In this document: positions 1 to 9,086 of the stretch, one piece after another
Layout: each line of letters begins with the position of its first letter
Position numbering within the stretch: the first letter of the stretch is position 1
Assembly (NCBI GenBank): GCA_027002875.1
Contig: JALWZC010000102.1
Location: 1 to 41,713, forward strand
Source: Desulfurococcales archaeon
Lineage (GTDB): Archaea > Thermoproteota > Thermoprotei_A > Sulfolobales > Desulfurococcaceae
DNA length: 41,713 bases
Direction: 5' to 3'
Notes under the pieces: model-generated
The model's input: only the letters and a program-made list of their open reading frames with translations
Told to the model about the DNA's origin: nothing
The model's database searches: none
Translations under genes and position numbers: made by a program

Positions 1-393
1 AACTATAACATAGCCATTACTGACAACGACGTCTTCAAGGGGGATAACGGCGTCCGAACCATTAGGTACGGGGAAACCGGTCTCGACGTAAACCGCCTCA
101 CCTTCCCCGATGGAGTAGTCTCCGGCATTCCTGGGATCAACCCCCCTAGCAATCCTAAGCCTGGCAGCCCCCTCCCTCCCAAGTGCAGAGTCAACATCTA
201 CTCGGCGAACCGCGTAGCCATCCATAAGGCTAACATCTACAGCTGGAAAACACTTCCCGCTATAAACACTGGAAGCAAGCCTATAACCATTGCTGTTGAA
301 GACATCGACTTCTAAAACCCTACGAGCACTCTTAACCAGTCTCGTTAAAGCATTATACAGCATTGGAACCGTTAATTGATCAATTATTTTCAT
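1..393 (-). CDS. moeA: Molybdopterin molybdenumtransferase MoeA, N-terminal part (truncated by window edge)
   Basis: Open minus-strand frame from ATG at 393 to the window edge with no stop, absent from the ORF track. Hand translation MKIIDQLTVPMLYNALTRLVKSARRVLEVDVFNSNGYRLASSVYSGKCFPAVDVSLMDGYAVRR...GEAVYVETGFPVPNGSDAVIPLEDVVVSNGYVIV contains the MoeA hallmarks (S.MDGYAV, TG.P.P.G.DAV.P.E). Confidence 0.9.
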   Translation of the reverse strand, partial: MKIIDQLTVPMLYNALTRLVKSARRVLEVDVFNSNGYRLASSVYSGKCFPAVDVSLMDGYAVRRVDVDSALGREGAARLRIARGVDPRNAGDYSIGEGEAVYVETGFPVPNGSDAVIPLEDVVVSNGYVIV

Positions 394-495
394 ACGAGCA
401 CCCTCTAGTAGAAACCCGTTTAACCCACTGGTTAACTAATTCAATAATTGTAGACTAATTAATAATACCAATACCTGAATGGAAGTGATCAAGTA

Positions 496-1779
496 TTGTT
501 AGACCCGTATGAGATTAGGAAGGATTTCCCAATACTCAAAAGGAAAATTCATGGTAAACCCCTAGTCTACTTCGATAATACGGCTACAACCCATAAGCCA
601 AGGCAGGTTGTAGAGGCTATTAGGGAGTTCTACTATATCCACTATGCAAACATACATCGTGGACTACACACCCTAAGCCAAGAAGCAAGCCAGCTATACG
701 AAGAAGCACACGAGGTAATAGCAAAATTCATAAATGCATATTCATGGGAGGAAGTAGTATTCACGAACAACACGACGGATGCCTTGAACATAGTAGCCTA
801 CTCCTGGGGATTAAAGAACCTCGAGGAGGGTGATGAAGTAGTATTAACAGTAATGGATCACCACAGCAACATGCTACCATGGAGAAGCGCTGCAAAGCTT
901 AGAAGAGCCAAGATCAAATACGTGGATATAACAAGGGATGGATATCTAGACTATGAAGACCTAGAAGACAAGATAACGGAGAAAACGAGGGTTGTAGCCT
1001 TCCCAGTAATGAGCAACGTGCTGGGGACGATCAATGATGTTAAGAGAATCGTCAAGATCGCGCATGAAGTTGGAGCAATAGTAGTAGCGGATGGAGCCCA
1101 GAGCGTACCCCACCTACCAACAAACGTTAGAGAGATGGAAGTAGACTTCCTAGCTTTCAGCGGCCATAAAATGCTAGCGCCAACCGGGACAGGAGCATTA
1201 TGGGGTAGGAAAGACTTATTGGAGGATATGATGCCTTTCAAAGTAGGAGGGGACACGATCAAGGATGTAACGCTTGACAGCGTAGTATGGCACGATCTCC
1301 CTTGGAGGTTCGAGGCGGGAACACCCAACATAGCTGGTGGAATAGGTTTTGCAGAGGCTGCAAAGTACTTGATGAGAATAGGCATGGAAAACGTTAGGAG
1401 GCACGAGGAGGAGCTGGTAAGGTATACGATTAAGAGGTTTAAAGAGTTAGAGGGTGAAGTGGAGATCTATGGGCCTCTGGAGCCGGAGCACCGGGGCGGC
1501 GTTATAGCCTTCAATATAAAGGATCTTCACCACCACGTTGTGGGTAAAACACTAGACCTGTACGGGATTGCTGTTAGGACTGGAATGCACTGCGCCCACC
1601 CACTACACTACCGTCTAGGATTGAGGGGGACTGTGAGGGCTAGCTACTACATATATAATACAACCGATGAGATAGACTACTTCATGGAATCACTCAAGGA
1701 AATAATCAAGAATAAACCCCTGCTGAAACAGTTGGAAGCCGAGTTCGCTGGTGAACTAGAAGTCTGTAGAGGCACGTAG
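496..1779 (+). CDS. sufS: Cysteine desulfurase, SufS/CsdA family (PLP-dependent class V aminotransferase fold)
   Basis: 427 aa, TTG start. DFPIL...KPLVYFDNTATTHKP, NIHRGLHTLS, PLP-lysine motif SGHKMLAPTGTGALWG, C-terminal TGMHCAHPLHYRLG..GTVRASYYIYNT. Confidence 0.93.
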   Translation: MLDPYEIRKDFPILKRKIHGKPLVYFDNTATTHKPRQVVEAIREFYYIHYANIHRGLHTLSQEASQLYEEAHEVIAKFINAYSWEEVVFTNNTTDALNIVAYSWGLKNLEEGDEVVLTVMDHHSNMLPWRSAAKLRRAKIKYVDITRDGYLDYEDLEDKITEKTRVVAFPVMSNVLGTINDVKRIVKIAHEVGAIVVADGAQSVPHLPTNVREMEVDFLAFSGHKMLAPTGTGALWGRKDLLEDMMPFKVGGDTIKDVTLDSVVWHDLPWRFEAGTPNIAGGIGFAEAAKYLMRIGMENVRRHEEELVRYTIKRFKELEGEVEIYGPLEPEHRGGVIAFNIKDLHHHVVGKTLDLYGIAVRTGMHCAHPLHYRLGLRGTVRASYYIYNTTDEIDYFMESLKEIIKNKPLLKQLEAEFAGELEVCRGT

Positions 1780-1784
1780 AATTA

Positions 1785-3545
1785 TTACTTTGTCGAAAGT
1801 AGTACTTGCCCGGCTTCTACGTTATCACCCTCTTTAACGAATATATCCTCAACAACGCCATCCCTGGGAGCCAGTATATCGGTAGCCATCTTCATGGATT
1901 CTAAAACGATTATTTTATCACCCTTCTTAACCCTATCACCAGGCTTAACGTTGATCTTCAGGATCTTCCCAGCCATGGGAGCCTTAACGGGCTCACCAGT
2001 AAACTTCCTCGATGAACCAGTTGCATGGCTTGTCGCTGCTGAAGCCTGTCCACCGATCAATGGAGCTACCTGCATCGGTATTAATGGCTGGGCTGGGGCA
2101 GACTCGATCTCTTCTAACGAGACATTCTCAACCCCAACTACGACTGGTTTACCATCAATGATAATAGTTATAGAGCGACGCGGAGGCTCCGGGCCTAGGG
2201 GCTTCTCCACCAACCCCTTACGCCTGGCTTCGAAGAATTCTAGTGCGACCTGGGGGAATAGACAATAGGTTAAGACATCCTCCTCTTTCTCCAAGTAGCC
2301 CTTCTCCAGTAGTGTCTTCTTACACTCATCAAGCATAGGCTTCAGTAAGTCTGCCGGCCTAACAGTTATGGGTTTCTCATCCCCCAGTATAAGCTTCATG
2401 ATCTCCTCCTTAATCCTACCCGGAGGCCTGCCATATAGTCCCTTAACGTAGTTTCTAGTCTCCTTCGGTATGATCTTGTATCGGCCGAACAATACGTTTA
2501 ACACCGCTTGAGTACCGACGATCTGGCTTAGAGGCGTTACCAGAGGCGGCCATCCAAGATCCTCCCTAACCCTAGGAACCTCCTCGAGTACTTCATCGAG
2601 CTTATCGAGTTTACCCTGCTGCCTAAGCTGTGCGATCAGGTTTGAGAACATCCCACCGGGGATCTGGTGTATGATCACGTCCGGGTTAGGGAGAAGGATC
2701 CTCCAGTTTAATAGATGCAGGTATTTCTCCTCGATAATTCTCCGGAGATACTTTGAGATCTTATCTATTACCTTCATGTTTATACCGGGCCTGAGATCCG
2801 GGTCTAAGGCATAATAGACGCTCTGCACTCCCGGCTGAGCCGTGCCGAAGGCTAGCGGTGATATAGCGGTATTAATATAGTCTGCACCAGCCCTAACAGC
2901 TTCCCGGTAAGTTGCAACAGCCAACCCACCGGTAGCATGGGTGTGTACGTCGACTGGTACTTTAAACTCCTCCTTAATAGCGTGCACTAGCTCGTAGGCT
3001 TTATGAGGCTCTAGTATACCGGCCATATCCTTAATAGTTATCATGTCTACCTCTAGGGCTAGTAGTTCCTCGATCGTCTTAAGGTAGTATTCCAATGTGT
3101 GCACTGGGCTTATCGTGTAGCAAACTGCTCCCTGAACGATCGCCCCCAACTCCTTAGCTTTACGAATACTAGTCTTCATATTCCTTACATCGTTAAGCGC
3201 GTCGAAAACCCTGAAAATATCGATCCCGTTCTTAAACGCTAACTCTACGAACTTCTCAACAACATCATCCGGGTAATGCCGGTAACCAACTAGGTTCTGA
3301 CCCCTGAGAAGCATTTGTAGCCTGGTCTTCCTCACCCTCTCCCTTATCAGTCTAAGCCTCTCCCACGGATCCTCCCGTAGATACCTGATCGCGGCGTCAA
3401 AGGTAGCACCTCCCCAAACCTCTAAGCTGTAGAAGCCTGCTTCATCAATAACCTCAGCTATTGGGAGCATATCCCTAGTCCGGAGCCTCGTTGCTAGTAG
3501 GGATTGATGAGCATCCCTCATAGTAGTATCTATTATCTCAACCAT
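1785..3545 (-). CDS. Pyruvate carboxylase subunit B / oxaloacetate decarboxylase alpha-type carboxyltransferase with C-terminal biotinyl (BCCP) domain
   Basis: IIDTTMRDAHQSLLATRLRT, GGATFDAAIRYLREDPWERL, DIFRVFDALND, VDVHTHATGG, C-terminal biotinylation motif ESMKM. The ORF track opens at TTG 3572; ATG at 3545 (MVEIIDTT) fits the family N-terminus better. Confidence 0.93.
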   Translation of the reverse strand: MVEIIDTTMRDAHQSLLATRLRTRDMLPIAEVIDEAGFYSLEVWGGATFDAAIRYLREDPWERLRLIRERVRKTRLQMLLRGQNLVGYRHYPDDVVEKFVELAFKNGIDIFRVFDALNDVRNMKTSIRKAKELGAIVQGAVCYTISPVHTLEYYLKTIEELLALEVDMITIKDMAGILEPHKAYELVHAIKEEFKVPVDVHTHATGGLAVATYREAVRAGADYINTAISPLAFGTAQPGVQSVYYALDPDLRPGINMKVIDKISKYLRRIIEEKYLHLLNWRILLPNPDVIIHQIPGGMFSNLIAQLRQQGKLDKLDEVLEEVPRVREDLGWPPLVTPLSQIVGTQAVLNVLFGRYKIIPKETRNYVKGLYGRPPGRIKEEIMKLILGDEKPITVRPADLLKPMLDECKKTLLEKGYLEKEEDVLTYCLFPQVALEFFEARRKGLVEKPLGPEPPRRSITIIIDGKPVVVGVENVSLEEIESAPAQPLIPMQVAPLIGGQASAATSHATGSSRKFTGEPVKAPMAGKILKINVKPGDRVKKGDKIIVLESMKMATDILAPRDGVVEDIFVKEGDNVEAGQVLLSTK

Positions 3546-3675
3546 CCCGATCAGCCGTGGCCAATCGATCAATAAAAACTAATGCTATAATTGAATATCC
3601 AATAATCAACTTATAAAACAGTATTCAGCCATTTATAGCTTCCGCGACAATATAGTTATTATTGAACGGATAACT

Positions 3676-4479
3676 ATGAGGGAATGGATCGTTATGTTTG
3701 ACATAAATAATACACGCGTACTAGTAACAGCCTCGAGTAGAGGAATAGGTTATGGGATCGCCAAGGTTCTGGTATCAATGGGTGCTAGAGTAGTAATAAA
3801 CGGCAGAGACGAAGAGAGGCTTAGCAGAGCAGTAGAAGAATTGAAGAGTATGGGCGGCGAAGCCTATGGTGTTAGAGCTGATTTAACGGTTAGGGAGGAA
3901 GCTGAGAAGCTGGTAGATGAAACTGCCCGGCTCCTAAACGGCTTGGATGCACTAGTATACGTTACGGGCCCACCTAAGCCAGGCTTCTTCACCGATTTAA
4001 GCCTCGACGACTGGGAGTACGGTATCAGATTACTAATTAAGAGTGCGTTATGGGTTACGAGGAAAGCCCTACCATACTTGTTTGAATCGAGTAATCCAAG
4101 CATAACCTACTTGTCGAGTATAGCTGTTAAAGAACCAATACCGAACATCGCATTATCGAACACGTTGAGAATATCGATCCATGGTCTAGCGAAGACGTTG
4201 GCGAGGGAATTGGGGCCAAGGGGTGTTAGGGTTAACACTGTATTACCGGGCTACATCTATACGAGTAGGGTGGAGCAGTTGATCAGGGATAGGATGGAGA
4301 GGTATGGTAAGACTCGGGAGGAGGTAGTTAATGAGATAATATCCGATATACCCCTGGGTAGGATCGGTAAGCCGGAGGAAGTGGGGTATCTGGTAGCATT
4401 CCTAATAAGCAAGTACGCATCATACATAACCGGTGCAGCAATCCCCGTTGACGGCGGGAGGCTTAAAACAGTATTTTAA
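3676..4479 (+). CDS. SDR-family protein, 3-oxoacyl-ACP reductase-like, with non-canonical catalytic residues
   Basis: 267 aa Rossmann protein: VLVTASSRGIGYGIAKVLVSMGARVVINGRDEE, LARELGPRGVRVNTVLPGYI, SYITGAAIPVDGG. Confidence 0.9.
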   Translation: MREWIVMFDINNTRVLVTASSRGIGYGIAKVLVSMGARVVINGRDEERLSRAVEELKSMGGEAYGVRADLTVREEAEKLVDETARLLNGLDALVYVTGPPKPGFFTDLSLDDWEYGIRLLIKSALWVTRKALPYLFESSNPSITYLSSIAVKEPIPNIALSNTLRISIHGLAKTLARELGPRGVRVNTVLPGYIYTSRVEQLIRDRMERYGKTREEVVNEIISDIPLGRIGKPEEVGYLVAFLISKYASYITGAAIPVDGGRLKTVF

Positions 4480-4486
4480 AATCATG

Positions 4487-5491
4487 TTATCCGCGCACTA
4501 TACTTATTTCAAGCTTCCCGGACTCGATAACGGGCTTCTTAAACGCATAACCTATTATTAGTCGTGCATAGTATTCACCATCCATAAACCCCGTAATACT
4601 ATACTGTTCAGCGATCTTTACATGGCTCAAAGCCTTCCGGAGCCTTAACGGCGAGAATACCGCTTTATATGATACAACCGCTATCCTAGCACCATGCGTT
4701 AGCTTCCTAGTAAATGTTTTAGAACCAGTATTTCTCACAACTCCTACTGGGTCGGCTACAGTGGTTAACAGCGATAATATTCCTCCACTAGAAGCCCGTA
4801 CAATATCGAGCCTAGCCTCCCTAGCCTTCTTCCTAGCGAAGGATATATCCGCTTTTAGAACACCGTTTTCAACCCGGATATTCGCGGTAGCGGTGTCTCC
4901 GCTATCACTCTTAGCTGTTAATGTTAATGGCTTCATGCTGTAATTTAGGTCGCTGGGTATTAATCCTATAATAACATCCTTATACTCTGGCTCCTCGATC
5001 AGGACGCCGGGTAGCTTAACGTACCCGGTACCTTTCCTATTAACAGCGTAGGTGTAGCCATTCATAACTAGATCCCTAATCTCTACCTTGTCTCCTTCAA
5101 AGCTCCCGTATTCCTCGAACTCTGTATTGTAGCGGTAAGCCCTACTCTCCCCAGCTGCTAGAGTCCACGAACCATTAGATACGATATATCCCTTCCTACC
5201 CCTCACCGGCTTCTTGAACACTACGTATTCATCGGTAACCCCAGCTACGATGCTCAACGCTTGTTTAGCCCTAGAATTAACCACGTATGAGTAAGCAGTA
5301 TAGCCTACGAGTCCAGCAGCGGATAATGCTACTAGGATCGGTACAAGTATTTTGGGGCCCTCAAACTCTATGAGGCCCGGCTTAACCCACATTAGTAAAC
5401 CCGCTACTAGTATAATAATCATTCCAAGGAATACATCCCACCTAGGCCTAATGAACCCACCAACTACTATGATCCTATAAGACAACCACAA
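4487..5491 (-). CDS. Hypothetical membrane-anchored protein (two N-terminal TM segments)
   Basis: 334 aa intact ORF, hydrophobic segments near residues 20-35 and 48-68, then a soluble domain. No family recognised. Confidence 0.7.
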   Translation of the reverse strand: MWLSYRIIVVGGFIRPRWDVFLGMIIILVAGLLMWVKPGLIEFEGPKILVPILVALSAAGLVGYTAYSYVVNSRAKQALSIVAGVTDEYVVFKKPVRGRKGYIVSNGSWTLAAGESRAYRYNTEFEEYGSFEGDKVEIRDLVMNGYTYAVNRKGTGYVKLPGVLIEEPEYKDVIIGLIPSDLNYSMKPLTLTAKSDSGDTATANIRVENGVLKADISFARKKAREARLDIVRASSGGILSLLTTVADPVGVVRNTGSKTFTRKLTHGARIAVVSYKAVFSPLRLRKALSHVKIAEQYSITGFMDGEYYARLIIGYAFKKPVIESGKLEISIVRG

Positions 5492-5750
5492 TCACCACAT
5501 CCTACCTATTCACCATGATAAAATCCGTATTGAAAATATATATCAACAAGAATTACTCTGCAGTACAAAACAATAAAGGATTAAAAAGCAACTAGTCGGT
5601 ACAAACAAGTCAATCCCGCCCTTATCCTAAACAAGGCCTAATAAATGTGAGATAACGGCGGCTAGAACGATATTATAATAATATAGTTTTACCAGAAACA
5701 ATTACCGGAACCCAGTAGATAGTAGGGTTTGTGGTTAAAGGTGTTTCTAG

Positions 5751-6578
5751 ATGGGTTTATCAGTTGAGGAGAAGGAGAAGATACTGAAAGCGCTAGAAGA
5801 AGACAGAGAGTTTAGATACGCGTTAATGGGTCTGCTAGGCTTTAAGGAGATACTGGAAAGGATTACAAGGATCGAGGAGATAATTGCTAGGATCGAGGAA
5901 AGACAGCAAAAACTAGAGGAAAGGCAGCAAAGGCTTGAAGAAAGGCAGCAGAAACTCGAGGAGAGACAACAGAAACTAGAGGAAAGGTTTGCGAAGCTGG
6001 AAGAACGATTTGCAGAGCTTGAAAAGAGGCAGTTAATGCTCGAGGAAAGATTTGCAAGGCTTGAGGAGAGGCAGCAGAAACTAGAAGAAAGAATGGCACG
6101 GATCGAGGAGAGGTTCGCCCGGCTAGAGGAGAGGCAGTTGAAACTCGAGGAGAGGATGGCTAGGCTAGAGGAGGAGATGAATGAGACTCGTAGAGTATTA
6201 ACAGTTATAGCGCATCGTTTCGGCGTATTATCAGAGTCAGCATTCCGTGAGGCTATGAAGTATGTAGTAGAAGAGAAACTGGGGGCTGGAAGGGTTTCTA
6301 AGATGAGTCTGAGGGATGAGGAGGGATTGGTGTATGGTTATCCGTCGATAATAGATATTGACGTTGTAGTCAAGGATGATAAGCATATACTTGTAGAGGT
6401 TAAATCGAGGGTATCGCGTGGTGATGTCTACGAAATATATAGGATCGGGAAACTATACGAGAAAATTAAGGGTATAAAGCCAGTACTTGTAATTGTTGGT
6501 GGGTTCATTGATCCAAAGGCTTATGAAGCAGCTGCTAAGCTTGGAGTGGAAGTTAAACCTGCTATTAGGGAGTCTTAA
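5751..6578 (+). CDS. Coiled-coil protein with C-terminal PD-(D/E)XK nuclease-like domain (DUF3782-like)
   Basis: 275 aa. Long (LEERQQK)n heptad array followed by YPSIIDIDVVVKDDKHILVEVKSRVSRGDVYEIYRIGKLYEK, matching the D...E-x-K core of PD-(D/E)XK folds. Confidence 0.82.
   Translation: MGLSVEEKEKILKALEEDREFRYALMGLLGFKEILERITRIEEIIARIEERQQKLEERQQRLEERQQKLEERQQKLEERFAKLEERFAELEKRQLMLEERFARLEERQQKLEERMARIEERFARLEERQLKLEERMARLEEEMNETRRVLTVIAHRFGVLSESAFREAMKYVVEEKLGAGRVSKMSLRDEEGLVYGYPSIIDIDVVVKDDKHILVEVKSRVSRGDVYEIYRIGKLYEKIKGIKPVLVIVGGFIDPKAYEAAAKLGVEVKPAIRES
5895..6167 (+). repeat. 13 tandem imperfect 21-bp (7-codon) repeats encoding EER(QQ/FA/MA)(K/R)L heptads
   Basis: Read directly from the DNA: gaggaaagacagcaaaaacta / gaggaaaggcagcaaaggctt / gaagaaaggcagcagaaactc / ... 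/ gaggagaggatggctaggcta, all in phase. Confidence 0.9.
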
Positions 6579-6584
6579 ATTATT

Positions 6585-8024
6585 CTAGGAGTACATCCGG
6601 CTCAATACTATAGTATACGCTTCCACGAAGGCGGCTAGTAGTAGTACTAGCAGACCTATGCCTGCTAATACGATCCCCTTCTTCTCACGATCCATTATTA
6701 ACCTCGTCGAGGCTGCTGCCATTAAAGCATAGGCTAGTAGTTCTAGGAAGGTGTGGGGCATTATGAATAATAGTAGGGGGGATGGATCGCTGTGTACTAG
6801 TATGCTTTGAGCCGTGAAGGCTCCGAAGTATATTGATGCACTTCCAAGCCCTATTCCCAGGTAGATCAAGCCTATAACCGGTACTGTTTCAGCAGACGCT
6901 ATTACGAGGTTGTTCACGTAGATGTTTCTAGCGAGGACGTAGAGGTCTTGGCTGAGTAAATGCTTAAGTGAGCCCTGCACGTTGTTAACGTAGTCTATGT
7001 ATCCCGGATAAGCTAGGAAGCCCGCAATCGATCCTAGGGCGAAGAATAAATAGATTATGCAAAGTAAGCCGAATATATGCTTGGAAAGCCCCTTTCTACT
7101 ATACTTTACGGAGTAATAGGCTATTAAGAACCCGAATCCGAGAGATAGCAGTATATGAGTCTTAAAACCAGCTATTCCGAGGAGCCCAGTTAGCCCCGTT
7201 CCAACTAGTAGTGAACCAGTTATTATAAAGACCGGTGATGAATAAACTACATCTCCCATGGGAGCAGGGGCTTTAACTTTTTCGAGCTTAGGATACACGT
7301 GCATCCTTAAAACATGATCATTGTAAACCCTTACAATCCTCCAAGACCAGTATACCATGTAGAAACCAAGGGTTAGAAGCGTAGCCGCCAAATCTACTAG
7401 TAGGTTTTCAACACCGATCCTCCTAATACCCGGCTCCACGTATAGAAAGGTCTTCTCCTCGCCTATAATATGCTCTCTGAGATTCTTCTCAACAATGTAG
7501 AGTATAACGGGATACGCGATTCCAAGGCTAGCAATAACTAGGACGAGACCCGTGATCGGGCTTGGGAGGTCTTTCTTCAATAAGCCGCCGCGGTAAAGCT
7601 TGATAATAGCATCCTTATCCCCAAGCTCCTTAGCCTTCAAGTACGAGACTATCCCGCTGTCAACAAGGTGTCTATGAGCATGTTTCAACAACCTATAACT
7701 GCTTATCGATGAAGCTAGGATGTATACTACGTAGAAGCCTACTAGCGGAGTATACCAGGTAGTAGATCCTCCAGTACCAGTCATCAGCAGCGAGTATACT
7801 AGCGATGAAATAGCTAGTAAGCCTACCCCGAGGAATAAGCCCGGCAGCAGGTGGGGCGTAAGGCGTTCCGGATAAAACCTGATTTTTTCAACTAGTTTCT
7901 CTAAACCATGCAAAACAACCAAGCCCTCCCGGCGAAACAACGTGTCTAGTTGAAACTTATTATTTCTAAACCCATTAATTATACGTTGTCCAGGCAAGCT
8001 GATATCGCGTCTTAAAATGATCAA
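6585..8024 (-). CDS. Stage II sporulation protein M (SpoIIM/DUF95) family polytopic membrane protein
   Basis: 479 aa, multiple TM segments. C-terminal GIGLGSASIYFGAFTAQSILVHSDPSPLLLFIMPHTFLELLAYALMAAAS is typical of the SpoIIM family. Confidence 0.78.
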   Translation of the reverse strand: MIILRRDISLPGQRIINGFRNNKFQLDTLFRREGLVVLHGLEKLVEKIRFYPERLTPHLLPGLFLGVGLLAISSLVYSLLMTGTGGSTTWYTPLVGFYVVYILASSISSYRLLKHAHRHLVDSGIVSYLKAKELGDKDAIIKLYRGGLLKKDLPSPITGLVLVIASLGIAYPVILYIVEKNLREHIIGEEKTFLYVEPGIRRIGVENLLVDLAATLLTLGFYMVYWSWRIVRVYNDHVLRMHVYPKLEKVKAPAPMGDVVYSSPVFIITGSLLVGTGLTGLLGIAGFKTHILLSLGFGFLIAYYSVKYSRKGLSKHIFGLLCIIYLFFALGSIAGFLAYPGYIDYVNNVQGSLKHLLSQDLYVLARNIYVNNLVIASAETVPVIGLIYLGIGLGSASIYFGAFTAQSILVHSDPSPLLLFIMPHTFLELLAYALMAAASTRLIMDREKKGIVLAGIGLLVLLLAAFVEAYTIVLSRMYS

Positions 8025-8027
8025 AGA

Positions 8028-9005
8028 ATGAATTCGTGTATGAATGGTGGTGTTATAATGGGTTCCTTAATACTTCACGGCGGAGCGGGTTCTTGGAGGG
8101 ATAAAAGGATTAGAAGTGAGGCTGTTAGAGTAGTAGAAGAGTGTACAAGGTATGCATGGGAGATACTCGGCGAGAAGGACTCGTTATCAGCTGTTGTAGC
8201 CGGTGTTAAGTGTATGGAGGATTCCGGAGTATTAAACGCTGGGTGGGGGAGTGTATTAGACCTACTAGGCTCTAGATCACTAGACGCTGGCGTGATGAGT
8301 AGTGATGGATTAATCGGAGCAGTAGCGGCTGTAACAGCGACTAAGAACCCGGTACTATTAGCAATGCATGTTGCAGTTGAAACACCACACATAATAATGG
8401 GTGGAGGAGGCGCGGACGAGTATGCTAGGAGGTTAAACCTACCACCACTACCACCACCCCCACAACACGTATGGGAGAGGTACAAGGAAGCCCTCTCAAA
8501 GATCCTCAAGGGAGAGGCTGGTACGAGGTATGGTAGAGAGCTATTAAAATACCTAGAGGCAAACCCGGAACTAGCTGATTCACTCAAGGAGATCTTAGGA
8601 GTAGGAGATACTGTTGGAGCAGTAGCACTAGACGATGAGGGAAGGCTAGCTGCAGCGGTTAGTACTGGAGGCGTAATATTGAAGCTACCGGGAAGGATCG
8701 GGGACTCGCCTATACCCGGAGCAGGATTCTATGCTACCGAGAAAGTAGCCTGTAGCTCGACCGGGTGGGGGGAGGAAATAATTAAAGCTATGCCCTGCCT
8801 CAAATTATCGCGGCTAGTAGAGGAGACTAGTAGCCTCGACGAAGCCCTGGATAAACTAATGGACTACGTAGACTCTAGGGTTGGAAAGGATACGATGGGC
8901 TTGATCGCCGTAGACTCCAACGGAAGAATCGGGTATAGGTATAATACTAGGGCGATGCTCGTAGCATATATAGATGAGTCTGGGAGAGTAATAGTAAAGT
9001 TCTAA
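8028..9005 (+). CDS. Isoaspartyl peptidase / L-asparaginase (plant-type, Ntn hydrolase)
   Basis: LILHGGAGSW, GVLNAGWGSVLDL, autoprocessing Thr motif GVGDTVGAVALDDEGRLAAAVSTGG. The real start may be ATG at 8058 (MGSLILHGG). Confidence 0.92.
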   Translation: MNSCMNGGVIMGSLILHGGAGSWRDKRIRSEAVRVVEECTRYAWEILGEKDSLSAVVAGVKCMEDSGVLNAGWGSVLDLLGSRSLDAGVMSSDGLIGAVAAVTATKNPVLLAMHVAVETPHIIMGGGGADEYARRLNLPPLPPPPQHVWERYKEALSKILKGEAGTRYGRELLKYLEANPELADSLKEILGVGDTVGAVALDDEGRLAAAVSTGGVILKLPGRIGDSPIPGAGFYATEKVACSSTGWGEEIIKAMPCLKLSRLVEETSSLDEALDKLMDYVDSRVGKDTMGLIAVDSNGRIGYRYNTRAMLVAYIDESGRVIVKF

Positions 9006-9086
9006 AACAATTTGTCCAAATAATATATTAGACACGGGAAACATAATATATACAGCCCGGATTCTTACAAACTGGTGTAAAAAGTT

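Noticed and set aside
951-1385. Minus-strand 144-aa ORF inside sufS
   Set aside because: Antisense shadow of a conserved CDS; no recognisable protein features.
5887-6099. Minus-strand 70-aa ORF across the heptad repeats
   Set aside because: Antisense shadow of the repetitive coiled-coil coding region; low complexity, no start context.
8075-8587. Minus-strand 170-aa ORF inside the asparaginase gene
   Set aside because: Fully antisense to a gene with clear family motifs; Pro/Ser-rich shadow translation.
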